Shown piece by piece: positions 24,782-34,129 of a DNA stretch of 64,000 nucleotides (positions within the stretch are counted from its first letter, which is position 1; the number at the start of each line of letters is the position of its first letter). This DNA is from Spectribacter hydrogenoxidans (lineage in GTDB: Bacteria > Pseudomonadota > Gammaproteobacteria > Nevskiales > Salinisphaeraceae). The translations under genes were made by a program, and so were the position numbers. The stretch lies in NCBI RefSeq assembly GCF_031846275.1, contig NZ_JAVRIB010000002.1, positions 222,571-286,570 of the forward strand. Reading direction: 5' to 3'. Below the pieces are notes generated by a model. The model saw only the letters and a list, made by a program, of their open reading frames with translations, ran no database searches and was not told the DNA's origin.

Positions 24782-26746
24782 TCAGAACGTGTAACGCATA
24801 AAGACGTTCACGAAATCGCGATCCTCGAACAGGTTGTTGGTGTAACCGCCGCCGCGCACGCCGTTAGGCACGTTCGGACCCGCATTGGTATCCAGGCCGC
24901 CCCAGAACGCAGTGTAAGACAAGCCCGCTTCCCAGGCGTCCAGATATTCTGCGGTCAGCCCCAGCGAGGCCTGCTTGGTACCTTCCATATGATTGCGGAC
25001 CGGCGTCGGGCTGTTGCCATCCACATCATGGAAAAAGCGCAGGCTCGGGGTGAGATTAAAGCGGTTCAGCACGTTCTGGTAGCGCAGTGCTAGTGCCAGG
25101 CGATAACCCCACGAGTCGGCGTCGGCATAACCCGCCGGATCCTGGGCGGGTGTGCTGGTGACAAGCGCAGCGGCCGTGGTCTGGTTGGGCACGTAGGTGG
25201 CCGGGGCGTCCAGTGGCAGCTCGCTGGTGTCGGGCATGCCGGAGACATGCATGCCCGCGAACTCGGCGAGCATGATGGTCTGGTTGGCGCCGGTCCAGTT
25301 GGGCCCGAGAATCTTGGTAAACGAGATGTCCCACTGATACACGTCACGGCGTATATAGCCGTCGAATCGTTTGCCGGGGGCAAACGGGGTATTGGTGAAC
25401 TCGCTGTAGGTGGTGAACTGCACGGCCGGCGAAGGTTCGGAGTTATCGGCGCCCAGCGCGAACAGCAGGATATCGACGTCATCCACCTGCAGCGGCTGAT
25501 CCTGTTTGACGCTGATCTCGCCCTGCACGGCGACATTCGCGAAGGCCAGATAGCTGTTGAAGCTAAGGCCGTATAGCTTGATGTCCTCCGGGTAATCGAG
25601 GAGATAGCGGCCGCTGCCGGTAATCGGCAGGTTGGTGTCAATGGTGCCGTCGCCATTGGTGTCGAGCGGTACGAATGTGTCGACGGTACGCCCGCTGATC
25701 AGCGGCAAGCGGCTGTGATAGTTCATCGCATAAAGCGACAGGTCGGTGCTGTTGAGCCATTCCAGGTAGAAGTTCAGCCGGCCGCCGTACTGGCCGCTGT
25801 CCGACGGCTCGTTGTTGGCGCCCCGCGGAATATTGGTGCCGCCCGGTGCGTCGCCCATGCCGGGCGGGCAGGCCCCGCCGGCGGTGATCGACGGCGTGTT
25901 CTCATTACAGCGCCCGAAGCCGATCATGGCGTCGGTGCCCCCTGCGCCCACGAAATCGGTGGTGGAGAAGAAGGTGCCGGCCGGATCGGGAATGGTTTCC
26001 TCCCATTCCAGCTGGTAGAAGCCCTCGAGAGAGATTGTGTCGGTCAGTGCGGTCGAGAGGTAGACGGCATTGAAGGGCCGGAAGACTTCCTTCACTTCCG
26101 CCCCGGGCCCACGCGCCTGGCGGGCGTCAATCGGCACGATGCTGTTGATCCCGTTCTGGATGAAGGTGGACTCACCCCAGTTGATCACCTGCCGACCGAG
26201 ACGGACCGATACGTTTCGATCGGCGACGTTGAAGTTGCCGAACAGGTAGAGGTCGAACAACTCGGCGTCGTTGGCAATCGCATCCTGAACATTGCTGTTC
26301 TTGTTGGCCAGGAACGCATTCGAGCGGCTGCGCCCGGGACCGAAATCCTCGGCCGGGAAGAAATCGTCATCCTCCAGTCGCGGGTCGTAGCGGTAGTTGC
26401 CGCGGGCGAAGACACCCCAGTCGCCCCGCTGGATCTTGAGTTCGCTCGAAAGCTTGATCTGGGAAAAGAATACGTCGCCCGCTTCGCTAAAGCTCTGATT
26501 ACCGTCATCACTGTTGACGGAGTAGGAGCCCAGCGCACTGTTGGGGGCGCTGTTCCCCGGCACGTTATTGGCCTTGCCGATCAGCTCACGGTTCGCATCC
26601 TGCGTACGCATGGCCAGGCCGGCCGTGACAGAACTGATCAACTCGATATCGAAATCATTGATTTGGTAGTCCAGCGCGTGGCCTGCGCCGGACGCGGCCA
26701 GCAACAAACTGCCCGCCAGCGTGGTAAATATTTGATGGCGACTCAT
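24782..26746 (-). CDS. DUF1302 family outer-membrane protein
   Basis: 654-residue exported protein with a Sec signal (SRHQIFTTLAGSLLLAASGAGHA) and a long beta-rich body ending in an aromatic strand, FVNVFMRYTF, typical of outer-membrane barrels. It matches the DUF1302 family, usually encoded next to DUF1329 and often near RND transporters and lipid or steroid catabolic genes. ATG 26746 is preceded by GGAGGGG at the right spacing; the 11 upstream codons are discarded. The DUF1329 gene lies 46 bp upstream in the same direction. A role in transfer of hydrophobic compounds across the outer membrane is inferred from the family. Confidence 0.88.
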   Translation of the reverse strand: MSRHQIFTTLAGSLLLAASGAGHALDYQINDFDIELISSVTAGLAMRTQDANRELIGKANNVPGNSAPNSALGSYSVNSDDGNQSFSEAGDVFFSQIKLSSELKIQRGDWGVFARGNYRYDPRLEDDDFFPAEDFGPGRSRSNAFLANKNSNVQDAIANDAELFDLYLFGNFNVADRNVSVRLGRQVINWGESTFIQNGINSIVPIDARQARGPGAEVKEVFRPFNAVYLSTALTDTISLEGFYQLEWEETIPDPAGTFFSTTDFVGAGGTDAMIGFGRCNENTPSITAGGACPPGMGDAPGGTNIPRGANNEPSDSGQYGGRLNFYLEWLNSTDLSLYAMNYHSRLPLISGRTVDTFVPLDTNGDGTIDTNLPITGSGRYLLDYPEDIKLYGLSFNSYLAFANVAVQGEISVKQDQPLQVDDVDILLFALGADNSEPSPAVQFTTYSEFTNTPFAPGKRFDGYIRRDVYQWDISFTKILGPNWTGANQTIMLAEFAGMHVSGMPDTSELPLDAPATYVPNQTTAAALVTSTPAQDPAGYADADSWGYRLALALRYQNVLNRFNLTPSLRFFHDVDGNSPTPVRNHMEGTKQASLGLTAEYLDAWEAGLSYTAFWGGLDTNAGPNVPNGVRGGGYTNNLFEDRDFVNVFMRYTF

Positions 26747-26792
26747 GAGCAATCCCCTCCCGGTGCTTGTCGTTGTCATTTATCCGATTCGG

Positions 26793-28172
26793 CTATCGGG
26801 TCGCGCGGCGCTGGATGTTGCGCGGGTTGAAGTAGTTCTTGTCGTACTCGACGGTGGAATCCCAGAACGCCTCTTCCTCGTTGTTCAGGCCCAGCAGCAG
26901 GTAGCGGCCGGAATCCAGGTCATAGGATGAGAGCATGACCGGGGCCATGAAGGGACGGTCGTAAAGCTGCACGGTGTGGCCTTCCATGACCCGCCAGAGT
27001 TCGCCACGCTGATCCCACTGGTCGGCGGCAACAATATTCCAGCTGTCCTCGTCGATATAGAACCGGCGCTTGGCGTAGATGTGGGAGGTACCGTCCTTGA
27101 CCGTTGCCTCGACCACCCAGACCCGGTGCAATTCGTAGCGCATCAGGTCCTGGTTGGTGTGGTCCGCGTTGAACACACTCTCGTAGGTCGGCGCCAGCTG
27201 GAGGTCGTAGCTGTTATAGGGGACGTAGATTTCCTTCTTGCCGACCAGTTCCCAGTTGTAGCGATCGGTGGCGCCGTTGAACATGTCGAACTGATCGTTC
27301 GTCCGCATGCCATCAGAGTCGGTACCCGGGTTGTCGTAGGCCACGTTCGGGGCGCGACGAATACGGCGCTGCCCCGGGTTGTACAGCCACGCGCGGCGCG
27401 GTTCTTCCACCTGGTTGATGGTCTCGTGCACCAGCAGGATCTGCCCGGCACTGCGTGGCGGCTCCAGCACCGTCTGCAGGAAATAGATCGAGATGTTCTC
27501 CAGATCGCTGGGCTCGATACCCTGCCGGTTGTAGGGGAACTTGGTCTCGATCAGCAGCTTGCTCAGGCGATAGTCGTCGCCCGGCTGGGTGACAATCTGC
27601 GCACTGGTGTACTTGACGTCTCCGCCCCGGTAGCGAAGCTTGTGATTCCAGACGGCGGCCTTGCCCGGGTTGCTGGTCTCCTTGATGAAGGGAAACGGAA
27701 TGCCCCCGGTGGCGCCAGCAATGCCTTCGCCGTCCTCGATCAACTCGCTGTTTGCGGCGTTATCGGCCACCGCCTTGTACACCCAGTCCGGATCCGCGTA
27801 ACTGCGCCGTGTTTCGTAGACCGGCATCTTGTAGGTATCCGGCCAGCGCTGGAGCAGGGCGATCTGGCCGTCGGTGAGATGATCCCGATGCTCGTCCAGA
27901 TTGTCGGCGGTGATCACGAATTTTGGTTCGTCGTTCGGATAGGGGTTGGCATAACGACCTTCTGCTCCGCCGAAGTCGGTCGGTGCGGTCGTCAGCCCGC
28001 CATCCCAGGCGGGGATCGTGCCGGCCTCGTTACCGGCGCGCTCCGCCCCCGTCGGGGTGATCTCATCGCCGCCGAGCCGGGCGGCCTGCTCTGGTGACAC
28101 GCCAGCCAGCGCAGTAGTGCTGGCCACGGCAAGGTAGAAGCCGGCGGCGCCGACTCGGCAGATATGTTTCAT
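26793..28172 (-). CDS. DUF1329 family periplasmic protein
   Basis: 459 residues with a Sec signal (AAGFYLAVASTTALAG). The body matches DUF1329: VSPEQAARLGGDEITPTGAERAGN, the IPAWDGGL motif and the C-terminal RRFYIDEDSWNIVAADQWD. The family is thought to have a LolA-like fold, suggesting a lipid-carrying role. ATG 28172 has GGAGG with a 6-nt spacer; the ATG at 28178 is too close to that site. The pair DUF1329-DUF1302 is strongly conserved and is probably one operon, possibly with the upstream acylase gene. Confidence 0.88.
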   Translation of the reverse strand: MKHICRVGAAGFYLAVASTTALAGVSPEQAARLGGDEITPTGAERAGNEAGTIPAWDGGLTTAPTDFGGAEGRYANPYPNDEPKFVITADNLDEHRDHLTDGQIALLQRWPDTYKMPVYETRRSYADPDWVYKAVADNAANSELIEDGEGIAGATGGIPFPFIKETSNPGKAAVWNHKLRYRGGDVKYTSAQIVTQPGDDYRLSKLLIETKFPYNRQGIEPSDLENISIYFLQTVLEPPRSAGQILLVHETINQVEEPRRAWLYNPGQRRIRRAPNVAYDNPGTDSDGMRTNDQFDMFNGATDRYNWELVGKKEIYVPYNSYDLQLAPTYESVFNADHTNQDLMRYELHRVWVVEATVKDGTSHIYAKRRFYIDEDSWNIVAADQWDQRGELWRVMEGHTVQLYDRPFMAPVMLSSYDLDSGRYLLLGLNNEEEAFWDSTVEYDKNYFNPRNIQRRATR

Positions 28173-28315
28173 CTCCATCCTCCAGTTCGCGGTCCTGGCA
28201 TTGGCGTTCGGTGCCTCGTTACGGGCCCTGGTTGACGCCTCTGCATAAAGCTTCTCGGGTATCGGCTGTCGGGCGGTGTTCCGAACCCCGGATTGGGCAC
28301 CCCGTCCGGCCGGTA

Positions 28316-31021
28316 TCAGTCACTGTCACTCACCGTGATCGTGGTCAGCGTTGGGTCGTTGCCGATCTGCGCCTCGGTAAACCGGATCGGGCGGTAGTCG
28401 CCCGCCGAGAATCGCGCCTGTTGATCGGCGAAGAACGGCGACGTCGAATCGCTGGACTGCGAGTAGCTCAACAGCCCCACGGCCTCCGGGCCGCTGTCAC
28501 CGAACGACAGTCCGAAATGCCAGCTGGTGCCGTTGTTGCGCAGCCAGCCATCGATGCCGGCCGTGGCTGACAAACCGCCGGTGTTGGCCACGGTTTCCTG
28601 GGGCGCGATGACCGGATACAGCGTGTCCTGGGCCAGTGGAGATGCACTCAACGAATTGTCGTTGAATACGCCGCTTACCTCGCCGTCACCACCGGGCCAT
28701 GGAATCGGCGCTCGCGTGGGCGAAAGGCTGGCGAAATCCAGGGGTGCGGCGTTGTTCGAGGGCAGCACGAACTGCACCTGGCCCAGCGGTGCGGCATAGG
28801 GGATGCCTGCGTTATCCAGTGCATCAAGCCCGGCCGCGAGTGCGCCAAGCATGGGGTCTTCAGCCAGGTCGGTGGGTGGGTCGGCCGGAGTCCGCGGGGT
28901 GTTGACCGGGTCAGCCGGGTCGAATGGCACGGTCAGGTCGCCAGGCAGCTGGTCGTCGTAATTGGCGATGAATACCCGGAAGACGTGGGCGCCCACGCTG
29001 TCCAGATTGAACAGGCCGTCCCAGTTCGCCAGCACCGCGCAACCCTGATCGACCGATCGGCTGCCGCCGGCCGTAGTCACCGGGTCGGCGCCAACCGCCG
29101 CACATCGGGTTCGCAGGGCATCAAGCACGCCAGTGACGCCGGGTTCGCTGTACAGGGCCCGGTTGGAATACAGCATGTCCATCAGCTCGGTGCCGTTGAA
29201 CAGACCATCGTTACCGGCCGGGGCTACCGAACTGGGCCCGCTTTCGGTTGGATTTTGCAGCATGTGCAGGCCCAGTCGAGTTCGCGGTCCCTGTTGTGTT
29301 TCCACCGGACCATACAGTGGCGAGAAGCCCGTTAGAAACTCGTCCGGGTTGGTGGCCCAGTAGCTGTCATTGGAGTTCTGGACGAAGTCGCTGCGGGTCA
29401 GTTTGGGCATGGCTTCGAACGGGGCGAGGAAATCCCGGCTGCCGGGCTGCCAGTCGAACAGCGAGGTGGTTCCGGGAAGCACGGCAAAACCCTGGCTGAA
29501 TGCCGCTGCAATGACCGGATCGTTGGCAAGGTCGTTGCGGAATGCGGCAATCGCCTGCGGTGAGAGGTTAGGCACGGAGCTGCCGTCGATGTAGAAGGCG
29601 TTGCCCTGGTCGTCCGCGTACATGGTGTTCACCCACAGCGTGCCGCGGTTGTTCGCGAATACGGACTGGAACTCCTCCAGATTGCTGGCTCGACCCATGC
29701 CCAGCCACTGGTCAATGATGTCGTCGGCACGGGCATTGGCGTCGCGGTAGGTAATGGCGGCCTGTACGCCGTTAAGTACGTCGCCCCAGGCCGGGAACGC
29801 GGGATTGATGAGATTGGCCGCGATCATGGGACCGTATTCCGAATAGTAGAAGTCCTTCTCCAGCGTCATGGTCTGCGGGCCGCCGGTCGCCACCTCGATG
29901 GTGAATGTGCGCTTGTTGATGGGCCGGGCCTGGTCATCCTTGATGTACGTCGTGCCGTCGCCGGCGGTCAGTGCCAGGACATAGGCAGTGAAGCGATTGG
30001 AGGTCGTGACCGTGTGGGTCCAGCCCAGATTCTCGTTGAAACCGATCTGCGGCAGCGGGTAGCCGATCAGGCCCGCGCCGACCACATCGATGACGTCCGG
30101 CACGGTCATATGGCTCTGCCAGAAACGGCGTGGTCCGTTGTAGGGGAAATGAGGATTGGCAAGCAGCGCACCGCCGCTGGTTTCGGACAACTCGCTGCCG
30201 ATGCCCCAGCCATTGCTGCCCATGGCCAGTGGCAGCTCGTCGAGCTGCTTCTGCAGGTCGATGTCCGGCAGGTTGTCCACGGACATGTCCGCGACCAGGT
30301 CGCGGGCGGCTTCGATCTGTTGATCGCTCATGCCCGAGGTCATCACCGGGCGTGGTGACGGGTCGACGTTCGGGGGTGCTGCTGCGAACAGTACGCCGGT
30401 AGTGAACAGATCGCCGCTGGCGAACAGAGCGATGATGCGGTAGTAGGCGAATAGATCGACTGGCGTGATCGGGCGCACCCACGGCTGATTGGCGCAACGT
30501 GGGTTGGTGATCCCGGCGGCACCGCCCTGGGTGGCCAGATAGTCGTTATACCCGGCGGCAAAACCCTGGATGATGGCGCGGCTCTCGTCGGAGAGCTGGT
30601 CGAATTCGGCCTCGGCCTTGTCATAGACTTCCAGCGCCTTGTAGCTGAAATCCTTGATGATGTTGATGTTCTGCGGGCCGGGTCCGAAGAAGCGCGCCCG
30701 CTGGCTATTGGCTTTGACCACCTGCTCGGCAATCAGGCAGATATTGTCCTGCGCCTGCGCATAGCCCTGGCCGAAGCCCGCGGACTCGAGGTTGTCGGCA
30801 CGGATGTGTGCGGCGCCATTCGTGGTGCGCCGAATTTCCGCCTGCAGGTTATCGTCGCCATCGAAGATGCGATCGGCCGGGACCGGCGCGGGACCACCGG
30901 GGTCACCAGCGTTGGGCGGCGCGCCGTTGTTGTCACCGCCGCAACCCGCAACCATCGTCATGCTGAAGACCAGGGCCAACCCGGTCGTGCGCATCCCGCG
31001 CACTGAATCGTTCATCATCAT
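28316..31021 (-). CDS. Penicillin acylase family lipoprotein (Ntn hydrolase)
   Basis: 901-residue N-terminal-nucleophile hydrolase related to penicillin and acyl-homoserine-lactone acylases. It starts with a lipoprotein signal (MRTTGLALVFSMTMVAGCGG, lipid Cys at C27). An alpha-chain region and spacer precede the self-processing site at S269 in AMGSNGWGIGS; the serine would become the beta-chain nucleophile. Later motifs include NPHFPYNGPRRFW and NSNDSYWATNP. ATG 31021 is supported by GAGAGGAG 7 nt upstream; the frame to 31123 is not used. It lies 143 bp upstream of the DUF1329 gene. Substrate could be an acylated amine, lactone or lipid; sequence does not decide. Confidence 0.87.
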   Translation of the reverse strand: MMMNDSVRGMRTTGLALVFSMTMVAGCGGDNNGAPPNAGDPGGPAPVPADRIFDGDDNLQAEIRRTTNGAAHIRADNLESAGFGQGYAQAQDNICLIAEQVVKANSQRARFFGPGPQNINIIKDFSYKALEVYDKAEAEFDQLSDESRAIIQGFAAGYNDYLATQGGAAGITNPRCANQPWVRPITPVDLFAYYRIIALFASGDLFTTGVLFAAAPPNVDPSPRPVMTSGMSDQQIEAARDLVADMSVDNLPDIDLQKQLDELPLAMGSNGWGIGSELSETSGGALLANPHFPYNGPRRFWQSHMTVPDVIDVVGAGLIGYPLPQIGFNENLGWTHTVTTSNRFTAYVLALTAGDGTTYIKDDQARPINKRTFTIEVATGGPQTMTLEKDFYYSEYGPMIAANLINPAFPAWGDVLNGVQAAITYRDANARADDIIDQWLGMGRASNLEEFQSVFANNRGTLWVNTMYADDQGNAFYIDGSSVPNLSPQAIAAFRNDLANDPVIAAAFSQGFAVLPGTTSLFDWQPGSRDFLAPFEAMPKLTRSDFVQNSNDSYWATNPDEFLTGFSPLYGPVETQQGPRTRLGLHMLQNPTESGPSSVAPAGNDGLFNGTELMDMLYSNRALYSEPGVTGVLDALRTRCAAVGADPVTTAGGSRSVDQGCAVLANWDGLFNLDSVGAHVFRVFIANYDDQLPGDLTVPFDPADPVNTPRTPADPPTDLAEDPMLGALAAGLDALDNAGIPYAAPLGQVQFVLPSNNAAPLDFASLSPTRAPIPWPGGDGEVSGVFNDNSLSASPLAQDTLYPVIAPQETVANTGGLSATAGIDGWLRNNGTSWHFGLSFGDSGPEAVGLLSYSQSSDSTSPFFADQQARFSAGDYRPIRFTEAQIGNDPTLTTITVSDSD

Positions 31022-31224
31022 GTCCAGTCTCCTCTCCATCGCACCGGCTTTCGTTATGTTGTCGGCTGCATCGCCGTCTGCTTCAGTAGTAAGCACGCCG
31101 TGCAGCAAAAAGGCAATCGGCAATCATTCTTACGCATGACGACCGTACCTGGTGGCACCGGACTGCAATAAACAGGTGTGTTGCGCCGCGTTATTGCGGT
31201 ATTTCCGGGCGCGTGGGAATTCGG

Positions 31225-32091
31225 TCAGATGCCGAGGAATTGCACGATGCGCGCAGCCACTTCTGCCGGCTGTTCAAGGTGCAGCATGTGGCCGCAGTCG
31301 GGTAGCAGGTCGTGCGTGACGTCCTGGAAGCAGTCTCGGCGCCGCTGCATTTCGGCGGCGTCGATCCACCGGCTTGCCGGTGATCGACCTCCGTCCAGGC
31401 AGAGGACCGGCGCGGTCACCTGCCGCCAGACCGCCATGTAATCCTCGGGATGGAACGCCACCGGGAACGGCACGCGATGCAGGGGATCACTGGCCAGCCG
31501 GATGCCGCCGTCGTCGTCGGGACGCGACCAGTCCCGGGCAAGCTGGCGGACCTGTGCCTCGTTAAGCTCCGGATACCGGGCGTGGATTCGGCCGGCCAGA
31601 GCATCGAGGTCCGGATAGCGGCGCGGGGCCGGCGGCCGGGATTGTGCTGCCAGCCAGTCGCGGTAGCGGCGGGGCATGGTTTCGGATGCCGTGGCCGGCA
31701 CGTTGAGGCTGTCCAGACAGATCAGATGGGTGACGCGCTCCGGCCGCACGCCCGCGTACAGGCTGGCGATCTGCCCGCCCATGCTGTGACCGACCAACGC
31801 GATAGGTTCGCTGCCGGCCAGCGAGTCGATCAAGGCATTGAGGTCGGCCACGTAATCGGGAAACCAGTAACCGTTCGGGGCCCGATCACTGTCCCCGTGG
31901 CCGCGCCAGTCCGGTGCCAGCAGGCGGGCGTTCGGCGAAAGATGCTCGGCCACGGGGGCGAAGCTGGCGCCGGTATCCAGCAACCCGTGCAGCAGGAAGA
32001 CGAGCGGCCCGTCCTCCCGCGGCCAGTGGCGCACGCAGTGGCTGAGACCGCGCACCGACGTGAACGACCGTTGGCAGCCGCCGGTTGTCAT
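31225..32091 (-). CDS. Alpha/beta hydrolase
   Basis: 288-residue serine hydrolase. The elbow is GHSMGGQ near residue 102, the oxyanion region LLHGLLDTGASF, an acidic residue in LCLDGGRSPASRW and the histidine in DCGHMLHLEQP. Its ATG overlaps the stop of the metallopeptidase gene (4 bp shared), so translation is coupled. It is the last gene of the ATP-grasp/alpha-E/metallopeptidase operon, where a hydrolase is not a standard member. Substrate unknown. Confidence 0.86.
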   Translation of the reverse strand: MTTGGCQRSFTSVRGLSHCVRHWPREDGPLVFLLHGLLDTGASFAPVAEHLSPNARLLAPDWRGHGDSDRAPNGYWFPDYVADLNALIDSLAGSEPIALVGHSMGGQIASLYAGVRPERVTHLICLDSLNVPATASETMPRRYRDWLAAQSRPPAPRRYPDLDALAGRIHARYPELNEAQVRQLARDWSRPDDDGGIRLASDPLHRVPFPVAFHPEDYMAVWRQVTAPVLCLDGGRSPASRWIDAAEMQRRRDCFQDVTHDLLPDCGHMLHLEQPAEVAARIVQFLGI

Positions 32092-33188
32092 GCTGATCCG
32101 AAGATAGGCGGCCGGGCGCCTTCGCGAGTGGCGGTGGCCGCGCGGATGACGTCGTGTATGAAGGCAAGCTTGTCGCGGGCCGGCCCTTCCTGCAATACGA
32201 AGGGATAGGCGTCGGACAGTCCCATGCTGCGGTTGATCGCGTTCATGCCGGTCGCCAGGCGGGTCCAGGCGTGCATCATGGTGTCGAATTCCTCCAGTCG
32301 CTCGCGCCAGGGCCGGGGCGGCACGAACTGGAACTGCAACGCCGTGTCCAGCGTGTCGGTCATGTGCATGTAGTGGGCCCAGGACTCGGCCCAGTCCTCC
32401 CAGGGATGGGCGGTGGCGTAGGCGGTGATGGCGTAGCGGGACCAGTCCGCCGGTGGTCCTTCCTGGTAATGCCGCTGCAGGGACTGGGCATAGTCGGCGC
32501 GCTCGTCGCCGAACAGGTCGCGGAATTCGGCGACCCGGCCGCCGCGCTCGATCAGCAGGCTCCAGTAATAGTGACCGATCTCGTGCCGGAAATGGCCCAG
32601 CAGGGTGCGATAGTTCTCGCCCATCTGTGCCTGCATGCGGGCGCGGGCCACTTCGTCGGCCTCGGCCAGGTTGATGGTGATGATGCCGTTGAGATGGCCG
32701 GTGGAGACCGGGTCGGCGCCGATCAGCGGTTCGGTGAATTCGGAATCGGTATCGCGATCGGACAGGAAATCGAACGCCAGGCCCTGTTGCGGATCCCGAT
32801 CGCGGCCGACCACGGGCAGGCCGAGATCAAGGAGGGTATAGAGCATGTGCCGCTTGGCGGTTTCCAGTCGGTACCACAATGCCGGGTGGCGTGGATGCGA
32901 CAGGTTGGGCGTGACGCGATTCAGCCGGCAGGCGAAACAGAATGCGTCGGGTTGATCGACGGGAATCAGCCAGTTGCAGACGTCGTGATCGGCGTAGTTG
33001 CGGCAAAGTCGGAAAGTGGCGCCGCGCACCCGGCCGGCGTTGGGCACCTGCCAGCAGCCGTCGGTGCCGGGTTCCAGCGCGGTCATGGTGTTTATGCCCG
33101 GCGCATAGCCGAGCAGCCGATCACAGGAGGCGCAGCGGCTGTTGCGAAAGAAGATGCTGTTGCCGCACTGGCACTGGAAGGTCTTCAA
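32088..33188 (-). CDS. Putative zinc-binding metallopeptidase (Peptidase_Mx-like) with N-terminal zinc ribbon
   Basis: 366 residues. The N-terminus has a zinc ribbon with cysteines C6, C8, C19 and C22 (CQCGNSIFF, CASCDRLLG), and a second cysteine group near 62-87 (CRNYADHDVCNW, CFAC). The catalytic motif HEIGH is at 202-206, and a likely third ligand lies in DWAESWAHYMH. This pattern fits the Peptidase_Mx family (PF15887). It shares 4 bp with alpha-E upstream and 4 bp with the hydrolase downstream. In related operons a transglutaminase-like peptidase often holds this place, so a proteolytic role toward a peptide made by the ATP-grasp enzyme is a reasonable inference. Confidence 0.85.
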   Translation of the reverse strand: MKTFQCQCGNSIFFRNSRCASCDRLLGYAPGINTMTALEPGTDGCWQVPNAGRVRGATFRLCRNYADHDVCNWLIPVDQPDAFCFACRLNRVTPNLSHPRHPALWYRLETAKRHMLYTLLDLGLPVVGRDRDPQQGLAFDFLSDRDTDSEFTEPLIGADPVSTGHLNGIITINLAEADEVARARMQAQMGENYRTLLGHFRHEIGHYYWSLLIERGGRVAEFRDLFGDERADYAQSLQRHYQEGPPADWSRYAITAYATAHPWEDWAESWAHYMHMTDTLDTALQFQFVPPRPWRERLEEFDTMMHAWTRLATGMNAINRSMGLSDAYPFVLQEGPARDKLAFIHDVIRAATATREGARPPIFGSA

Positions 33189-34129
33189 GCCTCCGCCTCC
33201 ACACGCATGCCGAAGTAGGTGGCATCGATGCAGGCATGCAGGCCGATGAGTTGACGCTGGACGTGATCGAGAAAATCGCTGAGCCCGTGCTCGACCAGAC
33301 TGGCCATACTGGCTTCGCCCAGTATTGCTTCGGTGCGCCGGCAGAGCTCGATGCCGGCGGCGCCATCCGGCAGCCGTGCCAGTCGTTTTTCAGCGGCTTC
33401 CACGCAGAAGCGCACCGACCGCGGGAAGGCCTGGTTCTGCAGCAGAAAACCCAGAACCCGCGGGCCGGATACCCGGCTGCGGACATGTCGGCGATACATC
33501 TGGTAACCCGACAGCGACCGCAGCATGCTTAACCACTGCAGGCTCTGGAACGGCGGTAATCCGTCACGCGCCTGCTCCAGCAGGTCCTCGGTGCGCACAT
33601 CCACGATCCGGGTGGTCATGTCGGCCCGCTCGATGTTCACCCCGAGTTGCAGGAACTCGTAGGCGGCATCGCGGCTCATGCCGCTGTCGAGCAGTCCCGC
33701 CACCATGCGGCCGCAGCGCAGGACCCGATCCAGCAGCCCCTGGCGCCGGCGTCGTGGCAGGGTCTCGTTACCGTGGCCGGAGAGAAAGTTGTAGAGCTCG
33801 TTGATCTCTTCCCAGGCTTCGCGCGGCACGATGTCGCGGGTGGTGCGCAGGTTGTCGCGGGCCGAGGCCAGCGACTGCCGAATGGACGTCGGGTTGAGCG
33901 GGTCCAGAATCAGAAAGCGCATCACGTCGAGTTCGCCGCCCTCGGGATAACGCTCGTCGAAGAATGCTTCGGCCCCGTTGATTTCCACCAGGGGACGCCA
34001 GTCGAAATCGGTCTGACGCGGCAGGTCGAGCAGCAGATAGGTGGTGACGTTGATCAGGCGGGCGGTGTTCTCCGCGCGCTCGATGTAACGACCGGCCCAG
34101 TACAGGTTGTTGGCAACGCGGGACAGCAT
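33185..34129 (-). CDS. Alpha-E domain protein (DUF403)
   Basis: 314-residue, almost wholly helical protein that begins MLSRVANNLYWAGRYIERAENTAR, the hallmark of alpha-E proteins. Other conserved stretches are GVNIERADMTTRIVDVR and SLQWLSMLRSLSGYQMY. Alpha-E proteins are encoded next to circularly permuted ATP-grasp enzymes, as here; their biochemical role is unproven. Start and stop overlap the flanking genes by 1 and 4 bp, showing tight coupling. Confidence 0.92.
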   Translation of the reverse strand: MLSRVANNLYWAGRYIERAENTARLINVTTYLLLDLPRQTDFDWRPLVEINGAEAFFDERYPEGGELDVMRFLILDPLNPTSIRQSLASARDNLRTTRDIVPREAWEEINELYNFLSGHGNETLPRRRRQGLLDRVLRCGRMVAGLLDSGMSRDAAYEFLQLGVNIERADMTTRIVDVRTEDLLEQARDGLPPFQSLQWLSMLRSLSGYQMYRRHVRSRVSGPRVLGFLLQNQAFPRSVRFCVEAAEKRLARLPDGAAGIELCRRTEAILGEASMASLVEHGLSDFLDHVQRQLIGLHACIDATYFGMRVEAEA

